This document shows, piece by piece, positions 8,743 to 18,357 of a stretch of DNA of 64,000 nt. The stretch is taken from positions 248,001-312,000 of the forward strand of contig NZ_JAJVDH010000005.1 of NCBI RefSeq assembly GCF_022758145.1. Direction: 5' to 3'. Numbering within the stretch: position 1 is the stretch's first letter; the number at the start of each line of letters is the position of its first letter. Source of the stretch: Pontibacter vulgaris. Lineage in GTDB: Bacteria > Bacteroidota > Bacteroidia > Cytophagales > Hymenobacteraceae. The position numbers and the translations under genes are program-made. The notes under the pieces are model-generated. The model had not been told where the DNA came from and made no database searches. It saw only the letters and a list, made by a program, of their open reading frames with translations.

Positions 8743-9303
8743 TTAACGTTTCAGATCCAGTTTTCTGCCATCGTACATTTCTAAGCTCAGGAAACCGAAT
8801 TCTTTATTAAAAAGTAGGCGTTTCAGGCTGGTGGCTTTTGTGCTGTCTGCCTTCACTTCAAACACATTGTTGTAAGTAAATCCGTTTAGATCGAGCGTTG
8901 CAAAAGTAGGGTTGGCCTTATCTATTTTATAAGTGCCCCGGTCTTCAACAACCAGGTTTACTGTCAGGTCTTCAGGAGTTTTAAGTATAGTGATGGCCAG
9001 GCCCGGCTGCTGGTTTTTTACCTGCTGGATAACGTTAACCACTTGCGTGTCCATTTTTTCAATGCAATCGTCGCTTACGCTGTAGCCGGCTCCCGGAATA
9101 TTCTGAGTATAAGCATTTGTGCGGAGGTAAGTGAAAACCTTGTTGCTCTCGTTCACAAACCTGATAGAATCTTTGGTATCATACACCAGCCAGTCCAGGT
9201 CTTCGGTGGTTGGCTGGGTATAAGTTGGTTCGCATTTATCGCAGGAGGCAAGCAGGAAAGATCCGAAAGCAAGCGCAAGTACAGGGCGAAGAATTTTATT
9301 CAT
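8743..9303 (-). CDS. hypothetical lipoprotein
   Basis: The 186-residue product starts with a lipoprotein signal (FGSFLLASC, lipobox cysteine at about 21). It is followed by a Cys-containing segment, SCDKCEPTYTQ. The rest is predicted beta-rich and soluble, with no recognisable domain. It is likely anchored in the inner or outer membrane facing the periplasm. A pair of further cysteines (Cys24 and the one in SDDCIEKM) could form a disulfide. Function unknown. It converges on the peroxiredoxin gene and shares its terminator. Confidence 0.72.
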   Translation of the reverse strand: MNKILRPVLALAFGSFLLASCDKCEPTYTQPTTEDLDWLVYDTKDSIRFVNESNKVFTYLRTNAYTQNIPGAGYSVSDDCIEKMDTQVVNVIQQVKNQQPGLAITILKTPEDLTVNLVVEDRGTYKIDKANPTFATLDLNGFTYNNVFEVKADSTKATSLKRLLFNKEFGFLSLEMYDGRKLDLKR

Positions 9304-9359
9304 TTTGAGTAGCGTATAAGTATGTAAGCAAGTATAATCGAAAAGTTAAATAACAACCT

Positions 9360-10307
9360 TTAAAGTAAAGACCCTTTATTAACGTGATCCGTTGCAAGCG
9401 TCGTACTTTTTTCGAACCAGGCTAAAGCTAACGGAAAATGATCATGTACGGCATCGGGGTGCGTAAGTAGGTTTATGTGGTCGTAATTGTGCAGGTGTCC
9501 GCTTGCTTTGCCTATTATTTTAAACTCGCTTTGGTTGCTCCCGGTTTCCCGCATTAAGTTTTTAACATCGGTTGGGTGGCCCAGCACATCGTCGTTAGCG
9601 CCCGTTAAGTATAAAGTGGGAGGCAGGTTCATTTGTTGCAATATGGTGGCGTAGTCAAATTTATCGTGCCAGTGTAGCCAGCGGCGTTGCACTACCCAAT
9701 GGTGCGTTTGCCGGTGTGTCAGGCGGGTTTCGCTGTCAGAGCCGATGCGCATTTTCTTAGCCGGCAGGGCACCGGTTATCGACACCACCAGCTTCGAAAG
9801 CCAGTTCCAGACAACATCCACCATCAGGAATTTTTTAGGGCTCCAGATACTGATGCGGCGCTTGCTGCCAAAGAAAACCATAGCCTGTACCTGCACAGGC
9901 ACTACCGGCCGGGCCAGGTAAGCCAGCATCAACACGCCGCCCCATGAGTGAGCGCCCCAGTACTGCGGCACATCGCCCTTGAGTTGTTTTATCTTGTTTA
10001 TGAAAGCAGGGAAATCTTCTTCTAAGGTATGGGTTTGGCCAAAATTTGAGCGGCCGGAAATTGGTGGCCGGCTTTTGCCCCGGCCACGCAAGTCGGCTAC
10101 AAAAACATCGTAGTCATGGCGGGCCAGGTAGGGCGCAAAACCCTTTTCAGACCTGGAATAGAAAATACGGCCATTCTCAATGGAGCCATGCACCAGCAAA
10201 ACAGGTTTGCCCGTCGGGTTCTGGTAAATGCGCTTCAAATGCAGCTCATCGGTTGCTGTTACAGGTATAAAAAGTGATTCGTGGTGTAGTTTTTCAGACT
10301 CTTGCAT
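9360..10307 (-). CDS. alpha/beta hydrolase
   Basis: This 315-residue protein has an alpha/beta hydrolase fold. VLLVHGSIENG (about 36-46) supplies the oxyanion region and DLRGRGKS follows. The nucleophile elbow is GAHSWGG with Ser121, so the usual first glycine of GxSxG is an alanine. The acid is probably in LTGANDDVLGH, and the catalytic His in the GHLHNYDHINL region or just after. No signal peptide is seen. The substrate is unknown; esterase or lipase-like activity is the general expectation. It is oriented like the neighbouring lipoprotein but has a separate start. Confidence 0.8.
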   Translation of the reverse strand: MQESEKLHHESLFIPVTATDELHLKRIYQNPTGKPVLLVHGSIENGRIFYSRSEKGFAPYLARHDYDVFVADLRGRGKSRPPISGRSNFGQTHTLEEDFPAFINKIKQLKGDVPQYWGAHSWGGVLMLAYLARPVVPVQVQAMVFFGSKRRISIWSPKKFLMVDVVWNWLSKLVVSITGALPAKKMRIGSDSETRLTHRQTHHWVVQRRWLHWHDKFDYATILQQMNLPPTLYLTGANDDVLGHPTDVKNLMRETGSNQSEFKIIGKASGHLHNYDHINLLTHPDAVHDHFPLALAWFEKSTTLATDHVNKGSLL

Positions 10308-10473
10308 AACCTGTATAATAAGCAGATGATTTTGCTAAAGTATAAATTGCTGCCGACAGAACGCAAAACTGCCATTAAATAACTTCCTGCCTGTTAATGT
10401 ATACTTGCCTTTAGGCAAAGCCCGGCTACTCTCAGAAGATATTTAATGGCAGTTTATAAGCTTGTAAAGTAAA

Positions 10474-10695
10474 TTAACTTGCTCTTACGGGTACTGTTTT
10501 AAGCTTAGGCCTCAGCAGTAACCAGACTATTGTTCCGAAAATAGTGCCTGAAAAAAATGTCAGAAACACAACTAACCACCCTTTTATACCTCGTTGCTCG
10601 GCATCGAAATAAATACAGGTAAGTATAAAGGTCACGAGCAGCGAATACACCACAAACGTGAATAAAAATGCGAGACTTGCTATATTGATCATCAT
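10474..10695 (-). CDS. small two-span membrane protein
   Basis: This 73-residue protein has two hydrophobic segments (about 6-28 and 42-62) joined by a polar turn with YFDAEQRGIKGW. It ends in a basic tail after WLLLRP. The pattern (DAxxRG, then W, then a second span closing with an RP motif) recurs in small bacterial inner-membrane proteins of unknown role. A second ATG one codon in is equally possible as the start. Function unknown. Confidence 0.62.
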   Translation of the reverse strand: MMINIASLAFLFTFVVYSLLVTFILTCIYFDAEQRGIKGWLVVFLTFFSGTIFGTIVWLLLRPKLKTVPVRAS

Positions 10696-10889
10696 CAGTT
10701 CTATAAGTTTTATACTTCAGTTAAATTCTGGTTACCAGGTAATTGTGATAACCTCTCAGTATTTAAACTTAGCAAAATAGACGATGGTTTGTATTTTAAG
10801 CTGATTTGTTGCGAAATAATGATTTAAATGCAATTATGTAATTGTATTTTTCCATTCAGCGTAAAACCCGGAAATAGCATTACTATATT

Positions 10890-13412
10890 TCAGGTTGCAG
10901 ATAGATGCCTGGGTAGGTGCAGGTGGTAGCGCAGTTGCTTGTATACCTCTACCCACAGTACTGCTACCATGGCTACTCCACCACTTAGCAGCAGTAAATG
11001 TCCGGGCACACTCTCCAGCCCGAATAACCGCTCCATAAATGGCACCTTAAACATTAGTACCATCAGCAGCAGTGTGATAAGTATAATTATAGGTATGAGC
11101 TTGTTGGGGTAGGCGAGTGTTGTGAAAATGGAGAATGTAAACGACCTGTTAACAAGCGTTAGAAATATGTTGCAGAACAATAAAGTGCTGAACGTGAGCG
11201 AACGGGTAAGTGCCTCGTTGTAACCCAGTGAAACGGCATAAGCATACATGCCCAAAACGCCTGCCGTAATTACCAGCCCCTGCACCAGGCTGATGCCCAA
11301 CTCCCTGAAACTAAGAAAAGTGCTTTGCGGGTTGCGTGGCGGGCGCTGCATCGTGTCGCGTTCTATGGGTTCGTTTTCATAGATGATAGAGCAGGTTGGT
11401 CCCATAACCAGCTCCAGAAAAATTACATGTACAGGTGTAAAGATGTTGGGATATTTCCAGCCCAAAACCAGCGGTAGCGTTACGGTAAGTATGATCGGGA
11501 TATGGATAGATACGATGTAGCGGACAGCTTTCTTTAAATTGGTGTAGATTTTCCGGCCCAAGGCAATGGCCTGTATCATTTTCTCGAGGTCATCATCAAG
11601 TAACACAAGCTCGGCGGCTCGTTTGGCAATTTCGGTGCCTTTACCGCCCATAGCTACACCAATATGCGCAGCTTTCAGGGCTGGGCCATCGTTTACGCCA
11701 TCGCCGGTCATGGCCACCACTTCGCCGTTCGCCTTAAGCGCATTAATCACCCGCAGTTTTGCCTCCGGAAACATGCGGGCAAACAGGTTGCAGGTATTTA
11801 CCTGGTTAGTAAGTTGCTGTTCGCTCAATTGCATAACAGCATCCCCGGTAAGTATGGCATCTATATTTCTGAAACCGCTTTCTGCAGCAATAGCTTTAGC
11901 AGTGGCGGGATAATCGCCGGTAATCATTTTTACTTTTATGCCAGCAGTGTAAAACTGGTTCAGCACTTGCTGTATGTTGTGCTTCGGAGGATCGTAAAGC
12001 GCTACGAGCCCTTCAAAATGCCAGTTAAAATCGTCCTGCTCCCGCGGATATTCACCTTCGCTTATCGCTGCACTGGCTACACCCAACACCCGGTAACCTG
12101 CAGCCGCTAGTTCCTGTACAGTTTGCTCTATCTTGCTTTTCTCATCACCCTGAATTTTACAGATCCGGATTATGCGCTCTGCCGCTCCCTTGCCTGCAAT
12201 AATGCGGTCACCTGAATTAGTATGCTGGTGCACGTGTGTCATCATAGGAGGGATACCACCCAGCGGGTATTCATGTACCATCGTATGTTTGGGCCGTGCG
12301 TCTTCGGAAGTATGGCTGGCGTAGCCTTGGTGCAAAGCTTGCTCCATGGGGTCGAAGGGGGCTGGTTCGCTCGCCCACATCGCGTAGGCCAAAACGTTGG
12401 AGCAGGAGGGAGAGAGGCAATCTTCGATTGATAAAAGCTGATGGGTAGCAGCATCATATACTTTGGCCAGCTGCATTTTATTTTCAGTGATGGTGCCAGT
12501 TTTATCGAGGCAGATGACGGTGGCAGAGCCCAGGGTTTCAACGGTGCGGAGGCTTTTGGTAAGTATGCTCTGCTGCATCATGCGCCAGGCGCCAATTGCC
12601 ATAAACGTTGAGAAAGCCACCGGAATTTCTTCGGGTAACACCGACATGGCCAGCGTGAGCCCAAAAAGCAATCCTTCCAGCATACTGCCTGTGTGCACAT
12701 AATTCAGGAACCAGACCAGCATAAAAGCCCCGAAACCAAACAAGGCCATGCGGCGCACAAACTGGTTTATCTGTTGCTGCAGTGGCGTTTTTATTTCTTC
12801 AGCAACTTCAATGGATTTGCCAAGTTTGCCCAGCTGCGTTTGCATACCCACATGTGTTACCCGCGCATAAGCCTGCCCCGAAACAACCGTAGTACCCATT
12901 GCCAGGCGGTTATTGCCTTCAACATCGTTACGGTCTACGGCAAAAGATTCGCCGGTAAGTATAGATTCGTCTACCGAGAAGTCGTTTGATTGAAGTATAA
13001 GCCCGTCAGCCGGCACCTGGTTACCTTCCTGCACTAGCATCACATCGTTTACCACCAGCTCTTCGGTAAGTATAGAAATTTCCTGGCCATTGCGCACCAC
13101 TACCGACATAGGCTGTGAAAGTTTGCGGAGCGCATCCAGGGCATTTTTGCTTCGCAGTTCCTGGAAAAATGAAATACTGGATACGATCAGGATCGCTACC
13201 AGCATCATCAGTCCTTCGCCGTACTCGCCAAGTATAAAGTATAAGCTGCACGCTACAGCCAGCAGTATAAACATCGGCTCATAAACGATGTGCCATAGCA
13301 GCGTTAAGTAAGGAAGCTTTTCGGATGAGTGGAGTTTGTTCTGGCCATGCCGGAGCCGCTGCTCTGTTACTTCAGCATCGGTAAGCCCTGTTATTTTTGA
13401 GCCGATCTCCAT
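10890..13412 (-). CDS. P-type cation ATPase, calcium-transporting type
   Basis: From the ATG at 13412 the protein is 840 residues and follows P2-type ATPase order. An N-terminal cation-ATPase domain (TDAEVTEQRLRHGQN) is followed by membrane spans and TGES at 153-156. PEEIP lies in M4 (260-264), and the phosphorylated Asp303 in DKTGTIT. TGD and GDGVNDGPALK motifs and a C-terminal block of six spans follow. PEEIP and GPTCSIIYENEP suggest Ca2+ or related cation export rather than heavy metals. A TTG 11 codons upstream also reads in frame, but the family N-terminus fits MEIGSKITGL. It appears to be monocistronic. Confidence 0.9.
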   Translation of the reverse strand: MEIGSKITGLTDAEVTEQRLRHGQNKLHSSEKLPYLTLLWHIVYEPMFILLAVACSLYFILGEYGEGLMMLVAILIVSSISFFQELRSKNALDALRKLSQPMSVVVRNGQEISILTEELVVNDVMLVQEGNQVPADGLILQSNDFSVDESILTGESFAVDRNDVEGNNRLAMGTTVVSGQAYARVTHVGMQTQLGKLGKSIEVAEEIKTPLQQQINQFVRRMALFGFGAFMLVWFLNYVHTGSMLEGLLFGLTLAMSVLPEEIPVAFSTFMAIGAWRMMQQSILTKSLRTVETLGSATVICLDKTGTITENKMQLAKVYDAATHQLLSIEDCLSPSCSNVLAYAMWASEPAPFDPMEQALHQGYASHTSEDARPKHTMVHEYPLGGIPPMMTHVHQHTNSGDRIIAGKGAAERIIRICKIQGDEKSKIEQTVQELAAAGYRVLGVASAAISEGEYPREQDDFNWHFEGLVALYDPPKHNIQQVLNQFYTAGIKVKMITGDYPATAKAIAAESGFRNIDAILTGDAVMQLSEQQLTNQVNTCNLFARMFPEAKLRVINALKANGEVVAMTGDGVNDGPALKAAHIGVAMGGKGTEIAKRAAELVLLDDDLEKMIQAIALGRKIYTNLKKAVRYIVSIHIPIILTVTLPLVLGWKYPNIFTPVHVIFLELVMGPTCSIIYENEPIERDTMQRPPRNPQSTFLSFRELGISLVQGLVITAGVLGMYAYAVSLGYNEALTRSLTFSTLLFCNIFLTLVNRSFTFSIFTTLAYPNKLIPIIILITLLLMVLMFKVPFMERLFGLESVPGHLLLLSGGVAMVAVLWVEVYKQLRYHLHLPRHLSAT

Positions 13413-13528
13413 GGCATAGCGTATGGTGGATAAGTTTGGCAGCAAGTAGCTGCATGCTCTCTTAAAGCTTGTTTTAACTATACTTTTACTTATGTTGTTG
13501 CAGCAGTTGCTGGCTTGTGAGATTGCTG

Positions 13529-13720
13529 CTACAGGTGAGCCCGTAGAAATTCATAGTGCGGCCTCATACTTCTTCGGTTATAATAGTTAGTTAATGATGC
13601 TGTAGTAGCTTGTTTCTTTGTAAAGTGTTGTAATTGGGGCTGAATAACGCACGAAATTGTCAGTTGCAGAAGTATAGTTGCCAGGATAAAAACCAGTTTT
13701 TTATAGTTAAAAATACGCAT
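13529..13720 (-). CDS. short possible lipoprotein
   Basis: This 63-residue frame starts with MRIFNYKKLVFILATILLQL and then TISCVIQPQ. That gives a basic n-region, a hydrophobic core and a cysteine in roughly lipobox position. The mature part is only about 40 residues, basic and low in information. It lies upstream of the ATPase on the same strand with a 116-bp gap. Only the signal-like start supports it, so it could be chance. Confidence 0.35.
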   Translation of the reverse strand: MRIFNYKKLVFILATILLQLTISCVIQPQLQHFTKKQATTASLTNYYNRRSMRPHYEFLRAHL

Positions 13721-13802
13721 CAGAGGTGCGAAGGTATAAAATATGGTTCCTGATAAGCTGTGCCTCAGTAGCTTACGGTAAATGGTAATTTAGAACAATT
13801 AC

Positions 13803-13836
13803 TTGTTTCGGGTTTAGGCAATAAGCCTTAAATTTG
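13803..13836 (+). promoter_or_regulatory. candidate promoter upstream of tex
   Basis: TTG at 13803-13805 and TAAATTTG at 13829-13836 are spaced 23 bp apart, fitting the Bacteroidota TTG/TAnnTTTG arrangement. This leaves a leader of about 135 nt before the tex ATG. The call rests on pattern only. Confidence 0.4.
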
Positions 13837-13974
13837 ACGTTCTTAAAAACATAGTTTATACTTAAAAACGATAGGAAGAGGCGGAAGAAACTACAGTAGC
13901 ACCCCATATATTTTTATACTTTTTCTCCGCCCGGTTACACTTATACTTCGATTTCCTACTATTTACAGTTATAC

Positions 13975-16236
13975 ATGGAACCAAACATTGAGCATTTATT
14001 AAAGATCGCAACCGAACTTTCGGTAACTATAAAGCAGGTAGAGGCAACAGCCACTTTGCTCGACGAAGGTGCGACCGTACCTTTTATCTCGCGTTACCGG
14101 AAAGAGGCAACCGGGTCTTTAGATGAAGTACAGATTGCCGCTATTCGTGATAGAATGGAGCAATTACGCGAACTGGACAAGCGCCGCGAAAGCATTCTGA
14201 AGTCTATTAAGGACCAGGAGAAGCTAACGCCAGAGCTGGAAGCGCAGATCATGGCCGCCGAAACCATGGCCGTACTGGAAGATATTTACCTGCCTTACAA
14301 ACCCAAGCGCCGTACCAAGGCAACCATCGCCCGCGAAAAAGGACTGGAGCCACTGGCACAGCGCATTTTTGAGCAGGAAAACTTTGATGTAGACAGCGAG
14401 GCCGCCAACTATATATCGGAAGAGAAAGAAGTAAAAGATACTGCCGAAGCGCTTGCCGGTGCCCGTGATATTATGGCTGAGTGGATGAACGAGAATGCCG
14501 AAGCCCGTGCTACCATGCGCCAGCTTTTCGAAAAGAAAGGCGTGTTCAAAAGCCGCGTGATGATGGGCAAGGAAGAAGAAGGCCAGAAGTTCAAGGATTA
14601 TTTTGATTGGGAAGAACCGATCGAGAAAGCGCCATCGCACCGCATACTTGCCATGCGCCGCGGCGAAACCGAAATGGTACTCATGCTGAGTGCCCAGCCG
14701 GAAGAAGAAGCTGCACTGGCCAAATTGGAAGACATGTTTGTAAAAGGCAACAATGCCGCTTCGGAACAAGTGAAACTGGCTACCCGGGATTGCTACAAGC
14801 GTTTATTAAAACTAAGTATGGAAACAGAAGTGCGTTTGAGCTCTAAAAAACGCGCTGATGAAGAAGCCATTCGTGTATTTGCCGACAACCTACGTCAGTT
14901 ATTATTGTCTTCGCCGCTTGGCCAGAAAACAGTTTTAGCCCTGGACCCGGGCTTCCGGACAGGTGTGAAATCTGTAGTGCTGGATAAACAAGGCAAGCTG
15001 CTGCACAACGAAACTATTTACCCGCATACAGGGCAGCACAAAGAGCAGGAAGCCGCGCAGGCCGTACGTTACATGGTTACCCGTTTCGAGGTAGAAGCTA
15101 TAGCTATTGGTAACGGTACAGCCAGCCGCGAAACAGAAGCTTTTGTAAAGAGCCTGAAACTGCCTGCTTCGGTGCAGGTAGTGATGGTAAATGAAAGCGG
15201 TGCTTCTATTTATTCTGCCTCTGATGTAGCCCGCGAAGAGTTTCCGGACCAGGATGTAACGGTGCGTGGTGCCGTTTCTATTGGCCGCCGCCTGATGGAC
15301 CCACTTGCTGAACTTGTAAAGATTGATCCGAAAAGTATAGGTGTTGGCCAGTATCAGCACGATGTGGACCAGTCTGCCCTGAAGCACTCGCTGGATGATG
15401 TGGTAATGAGCTGCGTGAACGCCGTAGGTGTGGAAGTAAACACGGCCAGCAAGCAGTTATTGACCTACGTTTCCGGTTTAGGCCCTGCTTTGGCACAAAA
15501 CATTGTAGAGTATAGAAACCAGAACGGCCCATTCCGTACGCGCACCGAACTGAAAAAAGTACCCCGCTTAGGCGATAAAGCCTTTGAGCAGGCGGCAGGA
15601 TTCCTACGTATCCGCGATGCTAAAAATCCGTTGGATGCTTCTGCTGTGCACCCTGAAAGCTATGCCATCGTGGAGCAAATGGCAAAAGATCTGGGCGTAA
15701 CCGTTCAGGACCTAATCCAGAAAGAAGAGTTGCGTAAGCAGATCAGCCTGAAAAAGTATGTAACAGATACGGTAGGTTTGCCAACGTTGCAGGATATTGT
15801 AAACGAATTAGCCAAGCCAGGCCGCGACCCGCGCGAAACGTTTGAAGCTTTCAGCTTTACTGAAGGCGTAAATGAGATAAGAGACCTGCGTGCCGGCATG
15901 AAATTACCTGGTATCGTAACCAACATCACTGCTTTCGGAGCTTTCGTAGATATCGGGGTGCACCAGGATGGCCTGGTTCATGTGAGCCATTTATCCGACC
16001 GCTTTGTAAGCAACCCGCACGATGTGGTGAAAGTGGGGCAGAAAGTAGAGGTTACGGTGCTGGAAGTAGAAGAGAGCCGTAAGCGCATCTCCCTAAGTAT
16101 GAAAGGAGACCCTACTTCAGCCCGACCAACAGGTGGTGGTAATACGAACAACAAAAAGACTGGCGCTAAAAAAGAAGAGGAGCCGATGGATGATTTCCAG
16201 GCAAAGCTGGCCAAGCTTAAAGGTATGTTTAAATAG
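13975..16236 (+). CDS. tex: Tex family RNA-binding protein
   Basis: The 753-residue product is a full-length Tex/Spt6-type protein. The N-terminal helical region starts with LLKIATELSVTIKQVEATATLLDEGATVPFISRYRKE. A YqgF/RNase H-like domain at about 325-450 contains LALDPGFRTG. The helix-hairpin-helix part (LTYVSGLGPALAQNIVEYR) follows, then a C-terminal S1 domain (MKLPGIVTNITAFGAFVDIGV, about 643-710) and a charged tail. Tex binds nucleic acids and is associated with transcription and RNA stability. The gene is long and uses better-matched codons than its neighbours, with only one AAGTATA site. A terminator follows directly. Confidence 0.96.
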   Translation: MEPNIEHLLKIATELSVTIKQVEATATLLDEGATVPFISRYRKEATGSLDEVQIAAIRDRMEQLRELDKRRESILKSIKDQEKLTPELEAQIMAAETMAVLEDIYLPYKPKRRTKATIAREKGLEPLAQRIFEQENFDVDSEAANYISEEKEVKDTAEALAGARDIMAEWMNENAEARATMRQLFEKKGVFKSRVMMGKEEEGQKFKDYFDWEEPIEKAPSHRILAMRRGETEMVLMLSAQPEEEAALAKLEDMFVKGNNAASEQVKLATRDCYKRLLKLSMETEVRLSSKKRADEEAIRVFADNLRQLLLSSPLGQKTVLALDPGFRTGVKSVVLDKQGKLLHNETIYPHTGQHKEQEAAQAVRYMVTRFEVEAIAIGNGTASRETEAFVKSLKLPASVQVVMVNESGASIYSASDVAREEFPDQDVTVRGAVSIGRRLMDPLAELVKIDPKSIGVGQYQHDVDQSALKHSLDDVVMSCVNAVGVEVNTASKQLLTYVSGLGPALAQNIVEYRNQNGPFRTRTELKKVPRLGDKAFEQAAGFLRIRDAKNPLDASAVHPESYAIVEQMAKDLGVTVQDLIQKEELRKQISLKKYVTDTVGLPTLQDIVNELAKPGRDPRETFEAFSFTEGVNEIRDLRAGMKLPGIVTNITAFGAFVDIGVHQDGLVHVSHLSDRFVSNPHDVVKVGQKVEVTVLEVEESRKRISLSMKGDPTSARPTGGGNTNNKKTGAKKEEEPMDDFQAKLAKLKGMFK

Positions 16237-16265
16237 ACTGCCCGAAGTATAAATTCAGATGATTA

Positions 16266-16300
16266 AGAGCCCCGGTACTTTGTAAGTGCCGGGGCTCTTT
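16266..16300. terminator. intrinsic terminator after tex
   Basis: Arms AGAGCCCCGGTACT and AGTGCCGGGGCTCT (14 bp with one wobble pair) enclose a 5-nt loop and are followed by TTTG. It closes the tex transcript. Confidence 0.85.
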
Positions 16301-16513
16301 GTTGCTGGTTAAACCGGGCTTATACTTTATAAAGCAGTTGTTTGAAAAGCTTTAAGCATGAATAAGTTATATAAACAGTGCAAAATACTTTTTATACATT
16401 TCAAATACAGTATGTTATACTTGTTGCTTTTTTCGATTTGCTTCTGCTGGTAATCCTTATGTATAACATTAGCAAATTAAAGCTAATTAATTGATAAATT
16501 ATATATAGTTGAA

Positions 16514-16546
16514 TTTGAATATTAGATAATCAGTTTAGTATATTTA
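16514..16546 (+). promoter_or_regulatory. candidate promoter of the beta-barrel gene
   Basis: TTTG at 16514-16517 and TATATTTA at 16539-16546 are 21 bp apart. They lie in a strongly AT-rich stretch just upstream of the beta-barrel gene, with about 30 bp to its ATG. The -7 box differs from TAnnTTTG at the last base. Confidence 0.38.
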
Positions 16547-16576
16547 CAACACAAACTTTTAGCAAACTTAATATTT

Positions 16577-17185
16577 ATGAAAAAATTATTACTATTATCC
16601 ACAATAGTTTTGGCCTCTGCCACAGCTACTTTGGCTCAGAATGCAACTGCAACTAAAACGGCTGCTTCTGCACAAACTACAACGCAGCCAGTAGCGCAGG
16701 AAGAAGGCAAAATGAGAGTTGGTGCCGGCCTGGTTTACGGTACGGAAGCCGGTATCGAAAATGGTGGAATTGGTATTAACATTGGCGGAGAGTACTTCTT
16801 TACGGAGCAAATTGCTGCTGCACCAAGCCTTACTTATTTCTTCAAAACAGAAGCCGAATTTTCTAATGGTTGGGGCAAGTATACTTCATCAGCCAGATCT
16901 TTTACCATAAACCTGGATGGCAGATACTATTTCGCAGAAAAAGGTGGCGCTGATTTCTATGGCTTAGCAGGTCTTACATTTGCTTCTTCAAAAGTTGAAA
17001 TGAAGGATTCTGAAGATAAAGTTTATGGCGAAGCAAAAGCTAATAAAGTAGGCCTTAACCTGGGTGCTGGTTTAATTTACCCAATCAATGAAAAGCTTAG
17101 CTTTAATGGACAGCTAAAGTATAATACCCCGATGAAGCAGATTGAGCTGCAGGCCGGAGTTACATTCCCGCTAAACATCAACTAA
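16577..17185 (+). CDS. outer membrane beta-barrel protein
   Basis: The 202-residue product has a signal peptide (MKKLLLLSTIVLASATATLA before QNA) and a Thr/Ala/Gln-rich linker. About 150 residues of alternating hydrophobic strands follow (VGAGLVYGTEAGIENGGIGI, INLDGRYYF, KVGLNLGAGLIYPI). The size and glycine-rich strand pattern match the OMP_b-brl (PF13505-like) 8-strand barrels. It should insert in the outer membrane. Its ligand or pore function is unknown. The gene stands alone between two terminators. Confidence 0.8.
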   Translation: MKKLLLLSTIVLASATATLAQNATATKTAASAQTTTQPVAQEEGKMRVGAGLVYGTEAGIENGGIGINIGGEYFFTEQIAAAPSLTYFFKTEAEFSNGWGKYTSSARSFTINLDGRYYFAEKGGADFYGLAGLTFASSKVEMKDSEDKVYGEAKANKVGLNLGAGLIYPINEKLSFNGQLKYNTPMKQIELQAGVTFPLNIN

Positions 17186-17214
17186 TTTTATATCTGGTAG
17201 TAATACCAGCTTTT

Positions 17215-17253
17215 AAAGCCTCCTGGGTATTAGCTCAGGGGGCTTTATTTTTT
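17215..17253 (+). terminator. intrinsic terminator after the beta-barrel gene
   Basis: An imperfect hairpin (AAAGCCTCCTGGG against CTCAGGGGGCTTT, with wobble pairs) is followed by a run of T residues at 17246-17253. Confidence 0.75.
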
Positions 17254-17426
17254 ACAACATTTGCTAAAGGCAATTATCAATGCAATTGCAGCCTGAATTA
17301 TAAAGTTATTATACTTAGAGTGCCCGGGTATTTTTAACAAGCCCAGGTGGTACAGCAAAAAAATCATAGTTATACCAGAAACACTCTTTTGCATCTTACT
17401 CGTATCCATTAAGAAAACTTAAACTT

Positions 17427-18179
17427 ATGGATACATATAATCCTCAACTTTCGAAGGTATTACAGACCGACCACATCTCGCCGCCAGCTACAGGCACAAG
17501 CCATCAGAATGTAAGCACAGTAGAGCGAATTGTGTCGGCGGTAGGAGGCGGAGCGCTAACAGCGCTGGGAATGAGAAAGTCTGGCAAAGCCGGTATGGCT
17601 ATGGCCCTGGCCGGAGGTGCATTATTGTTTAGAGGCGCTACCGGTTACTGCCCGATGAACCAGTTGGTGGGCCGCGATACCGCCGATGGCAAAGATATAG
17701 CTCTGGATGCTACGAATACTTTTACCATCATGAAGCCCCGAACAGAGGTATACCAGTTCTGGCGTCAGCTCGAGAATTTACCACGCTTTATGAGCCACCT
17801 GAAAGAAGTGCGCCAGGAAGGGCCACAACGTTCGCATTGGGTAGCAAAATTGCCAGGAGGCGTTAGTACTGTAGAGTGGGATGCTGATATTGTGCACGAA
17901 GTAGAAAACTCACTCATAGCCTGGACATCGCTGCCAGGGGCAGATGTGGATAATGCCGGTGAAGTACGATTTTCAGACTCGCCGGATGGCAAGGGTACTA
18001 TTGTGCAGGTTGTTATTTCTTATCGTCCGCCGGCAGGTACTGTTGGTGGCTTAGCCGCCAGAATGATCAATCCAGCGTTCAGGAAAACAGTAAAGTCTGA
18101 TTTACGCTATTTAAAGCGTTACCTCGAAACCGGGCAGGTGCCACAAGCGGATCATAAACAACCACTTAAAAGCGCATAG
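17427..18179 (+). CDS. SRPBCC (cyclase/dehydrase-like) protein with DUF2892-like N-terminus
   Basis: The 250-residue product has two parts. Residues 30-85 carry two short Gly/Ala-rich hydrophobic segments (VSAVGGGALTALGM, AGMAMALAGGALLFRGATGYCP), resembling the YgaP/DUF2892 membrane module. Residues 95-235 form an SRPBCC/polyketide-cyclase-like domain with FTIMKPRTEVYQFWRQLENLPRF and later WDADIVHEVENSLIAW. Such two-part proteins are common in Bacteroidota and Proteobacteria and lack a proven function. Lipid or small-molecule binding at the membrane is a reasonable inference. Confidence 0.8.
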   Translation: MDTYNPQLSKVLQTDHISPPATGTSHQNVSTVERIVSAVGGGALTALGMRKSGKAGMAMALAGGALLFRGATGYCPMNQLVGRDTADGKDIALDATNTFTIMKPRTEVYQFWRQLENLPRFMSHLKEVRQEGPQRSHWVAKLPGGVSTVEWDADIVHEVENSLIAWTSLPGADVDNAGEVRFSDSPDGKGTIVQVVISYRPPAGTVGGLAARMINPAFRKTVKSDLRYLKRYLETGQVPQADHKQPLKSA

Positions 18180-18199
18180 AGTATGAAACTGATATAGCT

Positions 18200-18226
18200 A
18201 ATAAGTATAACAACCTTATACTTATT
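18200..18226. repeat. inverted pair of the AAGTATA heptamer
   Basis: Arms AATAAGTATAA and TTATACTTATT are perfectly complementary (11 bp) around a CAACC loop. It lies between the SRPBCC stop and the real terminator, with no T tract of its own. Confidence 0.8.
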
Positions 18227-18231
18227 TGTTC

Positions 18232-18280
18232 ATAACAAAAAGGTCAGGCTCCGGAATGGGAAGCCTGACCTTTTTGTTAT
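18232..18280. terminator. intrinsic terminator after the SRPBCC gene
   Basis: A 19-bp perfect inverted repeat (ATAACAAAAAGGTCAGGCT and its complement) with an 11-nt loop ends in TTTTTGTTAT. It could act on both strands. Confidence 0.88.
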
Positions 18281-18357
18281 ACTTGCTTTAACCTTTACTT
18301 CGTAATCCTGTCTGGCGCGTAGTTTGCGGAGTTATAGCCAAAAATATTATCCTTGAT

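Noticed and set aside
14224..14769. long antisense frame inside tex
   Set aside because: It mirrors a strongly supported gene, and the length is explained by codon structure of the sense gene.
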